Shown in pieces: positions 1 to 5,790 of a stretch of DNA of 13,391 bases (positions are counted from its first letter, which is position 1; every line of letters starts with the position of its first letter). The position numbers and the translations under genes were made by a program. Under the pieces are notes generated by a model. That model searched no databases. It was not told the origin of the DNA and was given only the letters and a program-made list of their open reading frames with translations. Origin of the DNA: JBGCDD01 sp045105075 (GTDB taxonomy: Bacteria; Pseudomonadota; Alphaproteobacteria; Rhodobacterales; Rhodobacteraceae); NCBI GenBank assembly GCA_045105075.1, contig JBGCDD010000111.1:1-13391 (forward strand), written 5' to 3'.

Positions 1-497
1 CGCTGATCCAGATTGATGCGCATACCGATACCTGGCCCGATGATGATATGGACCGGGTTGATCACGGCACGATGTTTTACAAGGCGGTCAAGCTGGGTCT
101 TGTTGACCCTGCGACCTCGGTTCAGATCGGCATTCGCACCACCAACACCGACACGCTGGGGGTCAATATTCTGGACGCGCCCTGGGTGCATGAACATGGC
201 CCGTCGGCGACAGCGGCGCGGGTGCACGAGATTGTCGGGGACCGTCCGGTTTACCTGAGCTTTGACATTGACGGGCTGGATCCGGCCTTTGCGCCGGGCA
301 CCGGAACGCCGGTCTGGGGTGGTTTAAGCAGTGCGCAGGCGGCGCGGATCCTGCGCGAGCTGGCCGGCATCAACATCAAGGGCGGCGACGTTGTCGAAGT
401 GTCGCCCCCCTTTGACACCACGGGTGCCACGGCGATTGCGGGCGCGCATGTGGCCACCGAAATTCTGTGTTTGCTAGGCTGGAAGATGCGATCATGA
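1..497 (+). CDS. speB: Agmatinase (partial, 5' end outside window)
   Basis: Ureohydrolase that splits agmatine into putrescine and urea, a cytosolic Mn-dependent enzyme of arginine/polyamine metabolism. The reading frame is open from base 3, and about 164 C-terminal residues are visible. Two blocks of metal ligands are present: the IDAHTDT motif at visible residues 4-10 (Asp5, His7, Asp9) and FDIDGLDPAFAPGTGTP from about residue 87 (Asp88, Asp90). The DHGTMFY segment and the QIGIRT stretch are typical of classical E. coli-type SpeB rather than of the guanidinobutyrase branch. The N-terminal part with the GGDHS motif lies outside the window. The TGA stop overlaps the start of the next ureohydrolase gene as ATGA. 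The family call is firm; substrate specificity is inferred from resemblance to SpeB. Confidence 0.9.
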   Translation, partial: LIQIDAHTDTWPDDDMDRVDHGTMFYKAVKLGLVDPATSVQIGIRTTNTDTLGVNILDAPWVHEHGPSATAARVHEIVGDRPVYLSFDIDGLDPAFAPGTGTPVWGGLSSAQAARILRELAGINIKGGDVVEVSPPFDTTGATAIAGAHVATEILCLLGWKMRS

Positions 498-1444
498 GCG
501 ATTTAAACCAACCCATCAGTGGCAATGATCTGGCGCGGTTTTCCGGGCCCAACACGTTTATGCGGCTGCCCTCGGAGAATGTGCTGACCGGGCTGGATGT
601 GGCTATTCTGGGCATTCCGATGGACATCGGCACCTCGTGGCGGTCAGGCACGCGGTTTGGGCCCAAACAAATCCGCGCCGAAAGCGCGATGATCCGGCCC
701 TATAACATGGCCACCGGTGCGGCTCCGTTTGAGAAATTGCAGGTGGCCGATATTGGCGATCTGGCGATCAATACGTTTTCGCTGTCCAATAGTTTGCGCA
801 TTATTTCAGACAGTTATGATGCGATCCTCAAGCATGATCTGATCCCGGTGGCGATGGGGGGTGATCATTCGATCACTTTGCCGATCTTGCGGGCGATGGC
901 GCGCAAACATGGCCCCGTGGCGTTGGTGCACATCGATGCCCATGCGGATGTGAACGACGAGATGTTTGGCGAGCGTGAAACCCACGGCACCGTGTTTCGC
1001 CGCGCCTATGAAGAAGGTTTGATCCAGGCCGACAAGACCTATCAGATCGGTATTCGGGGCACCGGCTATGGTGCCAGTGATTTCACCGAGGCCGCCGGGT
1101 GGGGGTTTCAGCAATTCCCAGCACATGTGCTTTGGAATCAGAGCCTTGCGCGGATGGGGTCGGAAATTCGGCGGGATATTGGCGACCGGCCTTGCTATGT
1201 GACCTATGACATCGACAGTCTTGATCCGGCCTATGCGCCGGGCACCGGAACGCCGGAAATCGGCGGGCTGACCACGCCGCAAGCGCTCGAGCTGATCCGG
1301 GCGCTGAAGGGGGTCAATATCGTGGGCTGTGATCTGGTCGAAGTGTCGCCGCCCTATGATCCGTCGGGCAACACCGCGCTGACCGGTGCCAATCTGCTTT
1401 ACGAATTATTGTGCGTTTTGCCCGATCCTGCGCCGCAGGACTGA
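494..1444 (+). CDS. Second ureohydrolase, agmatinase/guanidinobutyrase type
   Basis: A complete 316-residue arginase-superfamily enzyme. All expected Mn ligands are visible: His125 in GGDHS (122-126), Asp148, His150 and Asp152 in HIDAHAD (146-152), and Asp239 and Asp241 in YDIDSLD (238-244). The N-terminal half (residues about 47-98: SWRSGTRFGP, RPYNMATGAAPF, VADIGDLAINTF) resembles guanidinobutyrase (GbuA-like) more than SpeB as I know these families. The likely substrate is therefore 4-guanidinobutyrate or a related guanidino acid, but agmatine cannot be excluded. The ATG at 494 overlaps the previous stop as ATGA. It is preferred over a GTG nine codons upstream, which would lie inside speB and add residues unlike the family. 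It is a tandem, translationally coupled paralogue of speB, probably co-transcribed with it. Confidence 0.85.
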   Translation: MSDLNQPISGNDLARFSGPNTFMRLPSENVLTGLDVAILGIPMDIGTSWRSGTRFGPKQIRAESAMIRPYNMATGAAPFEKLQVADIGDLAINTFSLSNSLRIISDSYDAILKHDLIPVAMGGDHSITLPILRAMARKHGPVALVHIDAHADVNDEMFGERETHGTVFRRAYEEGLIQADKTYQIGIRGTGYGASDFTEAAGWGFQQFPAHVLWNQSLARMGSEIRRDIGDRPCYVTYDIDSLDPAYAPGTGTPEIGGLTTPQALELIRALKGVNIVGCDLVEVSPPYDPSGNTALTGANLLYELLCVLPDPAPQD

Positions 1445-1468
1445 CACGGGCCTATGAGGGGACGGAAA

Positions 1469-1861
1469 ATGCTGTTGTTCTGGATCATTTTGGCGATTGC
1501 AGTTGGGTTCACCATCTATGTGCGCGCCGCGCCCAGCCAGGTTGAGCGGTGGCATGTGCCGCTGACGTTCAGTGAGGACAAGACCTTTAAACGCGGCGTG
1601 CAGCGGGTGGTGCGGGGCGATCTGGCGGCATTGGATCACATCATTATGGCCAGTGGCGCTATGGTGTTGGACGGGTCGGTGGAAGACGGTCATGTGACCT
1701 ATATCAGCCGCAGCAAAGTGGTCGGTTTTCCCGATTACACCACAGTGGTTGAGGAGGACGGTACGCTGAGGATTTACGCGCGGCTGCGGTTCGGGCGGTC
1801 AGATCTTGGGGTGAACCGCGCCCGAGTGGATCGTTGGATTGACGCTTTGCAGGCGCGATGA
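1469..1861 (+). CDS. DUF1499 family protein, membrane-anchored
   Basis: A 130-residue protein with one N-terminal hydrophobic segment (residues about 1-20, start MLLFWIILAIAVG), which is either a membrane anchor or an uncleaved signal, then a small soluble domain. The block around GSVEDGHVTYISRS, the GFPDYTTV motif and the C-terminal GRSDLGVNRARVDRW match the DUF1499 family, whose biochemical role is unknown. I chose ATG 1469 because GAGGGGA (1456-1462) sits 6 nt upstream as a Shine-Dalgarno. The in-frame ATG at 1454 has no such site and would add MRGRK. It begins 24 nt after the second ureohydrolase and may be read through from it. Its last 63 nt overlap the convergent small secreted-protein gene. 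Confidence 0.75.
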   Translation: MLLFWIILAIAVGFTIYVRAAPSQVERWHVPLTFSEDKTFKRGVQRVVRGDLAALDHIIMASGAMVLDGSVEDGHVTYISRSKVVGFPDYTTVVEEDGTLRIYARLRFGRSDLGVNRARVDRWIDALQAR

Positions 1862-2086
1862 CAGGCAGCCTTTTTGCACCTCGCGCCACATCGGCACATT
1901 CAACGACATCTGACATTGTGCCATGAACATGCGACCGTCCACTTGCAGACAAATGGTCTGGCCCAGATCCACCCGGCTGCCGGATTTATCGGTGCAAAAA
2001 CAATCCTGAACCTTGCCATTGGGGCCTGTCACATCGGCCATAGCAGGGCTGGCGAGAAGCAAAATCAGAGGAATCAAACGTTTCAT
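1799..2086 (-). CDS. Small secreted cysteine-containing protein, function unknown
   Basis: A 95-residue product with a clear Sec signal peptide: MKR, a Leu/Ile-rich core, then ASPAMA followed by Asp18, giving predicted cleavage after residue 17. The mature part begins DVTGPNG and has five cysteines (29, 31, 46, 58, 74), including a CFC pair. Mature size is about 78 residues, probably periplasmic with disulfides. I recognise the general look of an uncharacterised Rhodobacterales protein (start DVTGP, CLQVDGRMF, SLNVP) but no named family. The last 21 residues are coded antisense to the 3' end of the DUF1499 gene, an unusual convergent overlap, so the true end deserves checking against homologues. 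It is transcribed divergently from prfA with only 61 bp between them. Confidence 0.65.
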   Translation of the reverse strand: MKRLIPLILLLASPAMADVTGPNGKVQDCFCTDKSGSRVDLGQTICLQVDGRMFMAQCQMSLNVPMWREVQKGCLSSRLQSVNPTIHSGAVHPKI

Positions 2087-2147
2087 GCGGTGACGTTAGC
2101 ACAGCGTTGCCCTTGACCAAAGCCTTTCGATATCGGACACCGCGCCT
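2087..2147. promoter_or_regulatory. Short divergent intergenic region upstream of prfA
   Basis: These 61 bp must hold the start signals both for prfA (plus) and for the small secreted protein (minus), unless promoters lie in the flanking genes. On the plus strand TTGCCC (2107-2112) and TTGACC (2113-2118) resemble a -35 box. The best -10 candidate, TATCGG (2131-2136), is weak and its spacing is 18 nt from the first box. I see no good Shine-Dalgarno immediately before the prfA ATG. The promoter call is tentative. Confidence 0.2.
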
Positions 2148-3203
2148 ATGGTTCCTGAAGAACGCCTTGAGCAGATTATCCAGAGATTTCAGTTTCTCGA
2201 AGCGTCCATGGCCGAGGGGGCCAGCGGCGCGGACATCGCTGTTTTGGCCAAGGAGTATTCCGATCTGAAGCCGGTGGTCGAACAGATCGAGGGCTGGCGC
2301 AGGCTGGTGGGGGATATGGCCGAGGCCGAGGCGATGCTCGACGATCCGGATATGAAAGAGCTGGCCGAGGAAGAATTGCCGCTGTTGCGCGCCAAATTGC
2401 CCGAAGCCGAACACGCTTTGCAATTGGCGCTGTTGCCGCGTGATGCGGCCGATGCGCGCCCGGCGATGCTGGAAATTCGCCCTGGCACGGGGGGCGACGA
2501 GGCGGCGCTGTTTGCCGCCGATCTGCTGCGCATGTACCAGCGGTATTGCGAAACCCGCGGTTGGGGTTTTGAGATCATCGAAGAGCAATCCACCGAACTG
2601 GGCGGCATCAAGGAAGTCGTGGCCCATATCAAGGGTCAGAACGTATTTGCGCGGATGAAGTTCGAAAGTGGCGTGCACCGGGTTCAGCGGGTGCCCAGCA
2701 CCGAAAGCGGCGGGCGCATTCACACCAGCGCGGCGACGGTGGCGGTGCTGCCCGAGGCCGAAGATGTGGATATTCAGATCGACGCCAATGATCTGCGCAT
2801 TGATACCATGCGCTCGTCCGGGGCCGGCGGGCAACACGTCAACACCACCGATTCGGCCGTGCGCATCACGCATTTGCCCTCGGGTCTTGTGGTCACCAGC
2901 TCGGAGAAATCCCAGCATCGCAACCGCGAGATCGCGATGCAGGTGCTCAAAACCCGGCTTTACGATCTGGAACGCAGCCGGGTTGATGATGAACGCAGCG
3001 CGGATCGGGCCGCGCAAGTGGGCAGTGGCGACCGTTCGGAGCGGATCCGCACCTATAACTTCCCGCAAGGACGCCTGACCGACCATCGCATCGGGCTGAC
3101 GCTTTATAAGCTCGATCAGGTGATCACCGGCGATCTGGACGAAATCATTGACGCGCTGACGGCGGATGATCAGGCCACGCGCCTGGCCGAGATGGGCGCA
3201 TGA
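2148..3203 (+). CDS. prfA: Peptide chain release factor 1
   Basis: Class I release factor that reads UAA/UAG stop codons in the ribosomal A site and triggers peptidyl-tRNA hydrolysis. It is 351 residues, close to the usual 355-360. The stop-codon-reading PxT tripeptide is PST at residues 183-185 within HRVQRVPSTES, which marks RF1 rather than RF2 (SPF). The catalytic GGQ is at 227-229 in SGAGGQHVNTTDSAV. The conserved RPGTGGDEAALFA block (111-123) is present. The ATG at 2148 gives an N-terminus (MVPEERLEQI) that fits the family, though no strong Shine-Dalgarno precedes it. Its stop overlaps the prmC start (ATGA), so factor and modifying enzyme are translationally coupled. Confidence 0.96.
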   Translation: MVPEERLEQIIQRFQFLEASMAEGASGADIAVLAKEYSDLKPVVEQIEGWRRLVGDMAEAEAMLDDPDMKELAEEELPLLRAKLPEAEHALQLALLPRDAADARPAMLEIRPGTGGDEAALFAADLLRMYQRYCETRGWGFEIIEEQSTELGGIKEVVAHIKGQNVFARMKFESGVHRVQRVPSTESGGRIHTSAATVAVLPEAEDVDIQIDANDLRIDTMRSSGAGGQHVNTTDSAVRITHLPSGLVVTSSEKSQHRNREIAMQVLKTRLYDLERSRVDDERSADRAAQVGSGDRSERIRTYNFPQGRLTDHRIGLTLYKLDQVITGDLDEIIDALTADDQATRLAEMGA

Positions 3204-4030
3204 CAGCCGGGCAGGCGATGGCCACGGCTGCGGCTCGTTTGCGCGCCGCCGGGGTGGCTGATCCGGCCCGGGATGCGCGGGTTTTGCTGGCCCATGCGGC
3301 GCGGATCGAGGCAACCCGCGTCACTCTGATTGCGCCCGAAGATCTGGCCCCGGATGTGGCCGAACGCTATGAACAGCTGATTGCGCTGCGTGCGGTTCGG
3401 GTGCCGGTGTCGCATTTGCTGGGCGAGCGGGGGTTTTACGGACGCCAGTTCAAAGTCAGCAGTGACGTGCTGGATCCGCGTCCGGAGACCGAAACCTTGA
3501 TCGAGGCCGCGTTGGCCGTTCCGTTTTCGCGGCTGCTGGATCTGGGGGTGGGGTCTGGGAATATTTTGGTCACGCTGTTGGCCGAGCGCCCCAATGCCAC
3601 GGGGCTGGGGGTGGATATCTCTGAAGCGGCCTGCCTGCAGGCCAGCGCCAATGCGGTGTTGCACCGGGTTCAGTCGCGCGCCGATATTCGCCGCTCGGAT
3701 TGGTTTGAAACGGTAGAGGGGCAATTCGATCTGATCGTCGCCAATCCGCCCTATATTGCACAGGACGAAATGTCGGGGCTGTCGCGCGAAGTGCGCGACC
3801 ATGAACCTGCGTTGGCCCTGACCGATGGCGGCGACGGCCTAAGCGCCTATCGCATCATCAGCGCCAATCTGCCTGCGGTTTTGTCGCCGGGGGGGCGTTT
3901 TATGTGCGAAATCGGTTGGCGTCAGGGGCGCGAGGTTGCTGCGTTGCTGAAAAGCGCAGGTCTGGCGCAGGTTCGGGTGATCGGTGATCTGGATGGGCGC
4001 GACCGCGTGGTTTTGGGCCAACGCCCTTAG
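3200..4030 (+). CDS. prmC: Release factor glutamine N5-methyltransferase
   Basis: SAM-dependent methylase (HemK/PrmC) that modifies the glutamine of the GGQ motif in RF1 and RF2, raising termination efficiency. It is 276 residues: an N-terminal helical substrate-binding domain (about 1-75), then a Rossmann methyltransferase domain. The signature NPPY lies at 182-185 in IVANPPYIAQDE, and the region RPETETL at 94-100 is typical. The SAM-binding glycine loop is LDLGVGSGN (113-121), where PrmC proteins more often have DLGTGSG; the GxGxG pattern is kept. The start overlaps the prfA stop by 4 nt, the standard prfA-prmC pair. A gap of 234 bp follows. Confidence 0.95.
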   Translation: MTAGQAMATAAARLRAAGVADPARDARVLLAHAARIEATRVTLIAPEDLAPDVAERYEQLIALRAVRVPVSHLLGERGFYGRQFKVSSDVLDPRPETETLIEAALAVPFSRLLDLGVGSGNILVTLLAERPNATGLGVDISEAACLQASANAVLHRVQSRADIRRSDWFETVEGQFDLIVANPPYIAQDEMSGLSREVRDHEPALALTDGGDGLSAYRIISANLPAVLSPGGRFMCEIGWRQGREVAALLKSAGLAQVRVIGDLDGRDRVVLGQRP

Positions 4031-4264
4031 CTCAATCGCGCCTGCGCCGGCCAAAATACGCCAATTTTCGCGAAAAAACCGAAATAAGCGACAATCGGGC
4101 CTTGTCTGGACGCGCAGAACATGGTTTCTCACAGATGTTACACCGGTGAAGCTGATCCAGCTCCCGGGCGACACTAAGCCCAAAAGTCGATGATCTGGCA
4201 ACAAGAAACGCAAGAGGCGTGAAACGGATCACACGACACCGAGTACAAGGCTGACATTGAATAA
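4031..4264. other. Intergenic region before the DUF4167 gene
   Basis: No gene is supported in these 234 bp; the two short reading frames here show no family resemblance. Visible structure is a 12-bp perfect palindrome, TTTTCGCGAAAA (4065-4076), shortly after the prmC stop, and an 8-bp palindrome CACCGGTG (4141-4148). A weak promoter-like pair is TTGTCT (4102-4107), 17 nt, TTTCTC (4125-4130). The first palindrome lacks a GC-rich stem followed by a T run, so it is a poor intrinsic terminator. The region probably carries the promoter and 5' leader of the DUF4167 gene, but I cannot place it. Confidence 0.3.
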
Positions 4265-4840
4265 ATGAGATCGTCCAAATCACGTTCGCGGTCGAAGTCG
4301 AACCGCAACCGACCCGCGACAGGCGGCAACGTCATAAATCGCGTCTTTGACAGCTCGGGTCCCGAGGGCAAAGTGCGCGGCACGCCGCAACAGATCATTG
4401 ACAAATACAACCAGTTGGCGCGCGACGCACAGCTGGGCAATGATCGGGTGGCCACCGAAAACTTCCAGCAGCACGCGGAACACTACCTGCGCCTGCTGAG
4501 CGAAGCGCAGCGCGAAATGGATGCGCGCCGCGAGGAACAGGAACGCCAGAATCGTGAGCGCCAGGTTGAACGTGATCGTGAACGCTCGGATCGCCAGGAA
4601 CGCGAGCAAGCCGCCCCAGCGCCTGCGCCCGCAGAAGATCCCGCCGAGGCGCCTCAGCCCGATGTGATCGAGGTGGCTGTGGTGCAAGAACCGGAAGAGT
4701 CCGGGTTGGTGGAAACGCCAGAAACCGCGCCCAAAAAGCCTGCGCGCCGCCCCCGCACGCGTAAACCGGCGGCCAAGCCGAAAGCCAAAGCCCAGGTGGC
4801 CGAAAGCGACGGCGACGATGCGCCGAAAGCGGCGGAATAA
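4265..4840 (+). CDS. DUF4167 domain protein
   Basis: A 191-residue protein of the alphaproteobacterial DUF4167 family. Function is unknown; the composition suggests nucleic-acid or ribosome association, which is inference only. The conserved domain is at about residues 15-85: NRVFDSSGPEGKVRGTPQQ, then KYNQLARDAQ and NFQQHAEHYLRLLSEAQREM. Residues 1-16 are basic and Ser/Arg-rich. Residues about 85-115 are highly charged Glu/Arg and may be coiled coil. Residues 116-150 are Pro/Ala/Glu-rich and 156-175 are a Lys/Arg/Pro/Ala tail, so the C-terminal half is likely disordered. The ATG at 4265 gives the usual MRSSKSRSRSK opening. No good Shine-Dalgarno is seen; AAGG is about 13 nt upstream. Its stop is one base from the convergent rsmA stop. 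Confidence 0.88.
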   Translation: MRSSKSRSRSKSNRNRPATGGNVINRVFDSSGPEGKVRGTPQQIIDKYNQLARDAQLGNDRVATENFQQHAEHYLRLLSEAQREMDARREEQERQNRERQVERDRERSDRQEREQAAPAPAPAEDPAEAPQPDVIEVAVVQEPEESGLVETPETAPKKPARRPRTRKPAAKPKAKAQVAESDGDDAPKAAE

Positions 4841-4841
4841 A

Positions 4842-5687
4842 TCAACCTTCGGGTGAAAACGTACGGGCGAGCGCACAAAATCCCTCGAGAGGGATTTGCT
4901 CGGCCCGTTCTGTTGGCGACAGACCCGCCACACGTAGCCGATCCTCGATATCTGCCGCCAGAGGCTTGAGCGCCGAGCGCAACATTTTGCGCCTCTGATT
5001 GAACGCTGTCGCCACAACCCGTGACAGAATTTCGGGATCTGCTGGAAACCGCGGTTCGGCCAACGCTGTCACATGCACCACAGCGCTGGACACTTTGGGC
5101 GGGGGGGTAAACGCCTCGGGCGGCAAAGACATAACGATGCGGGCCTCACTGCGCCACTGCGCCAAAACGGCCAGACGGCCATAGGCTTTGTTGCCAGGGC
5201 GGGCGATAATGCGTTCAGCCACTTCGCGCTGAAACATCAACGTCAAACTTAGCCAGACCGGAGGCCAAACCGGCGGCGTCAACCAACGCACCAACAGCTC
5301 GGTGCCGATGTTGTAGGGAAGGTTCGCAGCCACACGGATCGGCGGTGTCAGTTGATCCCACGGCGATCCCTGAAGCGCGTCGCCGTGTTTGATGCTTAGT
5401 CGACCAGGATAGACCTTCGCGATGTCATTCAAAGCAGGAAGGCATCGTTCATCTTTCTCCACCGCAAGCACATGACGCGCGCCCTCAGCCAATAATCCTC
5501 GTGTTAAACCGCCAGGTCCTGGGCCAATTTCCAAAACATCACAAGCGCTCAGATCGCCAACCTGGCGTGCGATTTTGGCTGTCAGATTGAGATCCAGAAG
5601 AAAGTTTTGCCCCAAGGATTTGCGCGCTGAGAGCTGGTGATCTGCGATAACGTTGCGCAGCGGAGGCATAGAGTCGATAGCGCTCAT
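4842..5687 (-). CDS. rsmA: 16S rRNA dimethyladenosine transferase
   Basis: RsmA/KsgA, the SAM-dependent enzyme that dimethylates two adjacent adenines in the 3'-terminal helix of 16S rRNA late in 30S assembly; its loss gives kasugamycin resistance. It is 281 residues. Visible family motifs are KSLGQNFLLD (23-32), the SAM loop LEIGPGPGGLT (52-62), the catalytic NLPYN (122-126), MFQREVAERI (151-160), and the C-terminal FNQRRKMLR (229-237). The ATG at 5687 follows AAGAGG (plus-strand 5693-5698) at 5 nt, but this Shine-Dalgarno lies inside one arm of a 35-bp palindrome. It is the last gene of the lptF-to-rsmA cluster, in the same order (lptD-surA-pdxA-ksgA) as E. coli. Its 3' end abuts the DUF4167 gene. 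Confidence 0.96.
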   Translation of the reverse strand: MSAIDSMPPLRNVIADHQLSARKSLGQNFLLDLNLTAKIARQVGDLSACDVLEIGPGPGGLTRGLLAEGARHVLAVEKDERCLPALNDIAKVYPGRLSIKHGDALQGSPWDQLTPPIRVAANLPYNIGTELLVRWLTPPVWPPVWLSLTLMFQREVAERIIARPGNKAYGRLAVLAQWRSEARIVMSLPPEAFTPPPKVSSAVVHVTALAEPRFPADPEILSRVVATAFNQRRKMLRSALKPLAADIEDRLRVAGLSPTERAEQIPLEGFCALARTFSPEG

Positions 5688-5688
5688 G

Positions 5689-5789
5689 TTTTCCTCTTGC
5701 TAAAAATATCCCCGCCGGAGGCATCAAAATTCTTTTGGCGCCCACGAATCTTCTTGCCTCCGGCGGGGATATTTTTAGCAAGAGGAAAA
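5689..5789. repeat. Perfect 35-bp inverted repeat filling the pdxA-rsmA gap
   Basis: The left arm 5689-5723 and right arm 5755-5789 are exact reverse complements over all 35 bases, checked base by base. The spacer is 31 bp. After two mismatches, 5726-5732 and 5746-5752 can pair at 6 of 7 positions, leaving a loop of about 13 nt. Each arm holds CCTCCGGCGGGG, which can fold into a short GC hairpin, followed by ATATTTTT. That looks like a small intrinsic terminator reading leftward in the left copy and rightward in the right copy. From memory, this kind of GC-rich motif plus ATATTTTT is dispersed between genes in Rhodobacteraceae; I cannot count copies here. Confidence 0.93.
5693..5698 (-). promoter_or_regulatory. 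rsmA Shine-Dalgarno inside the palindrome arm
   Basis: On the minus strand AAGAGG is followed after 5 nt (AAAAC) by the rsmA ATG at 5687. The whole site is within the left arm of the 35-bp inverted repeat, so in a transcript running from pdxA into rsmA it could be base-paired and hidden. Confidence 0.6.
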
Positions 5790-5790
5790 G

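Noticed and set aside
1986..3314. Long 442-codon minus-strand reading frame opposite prfA
   Set aside because: It is the antisense shadow of prfA in GC-rich DNA, with low-complexity His/Arg/Gln composition and no recognisable motif. prfA has clear RF1 signatures.
5689..5789. Simple Rho-independent terminator for pdxA
   Set aside because: The 35-bp stem is much longer than a normal terminator and is followed directly by the rsmA start codon rather than a T tract; only the internal mini-hairpins have a T run, so termination remains a secondary possibility.
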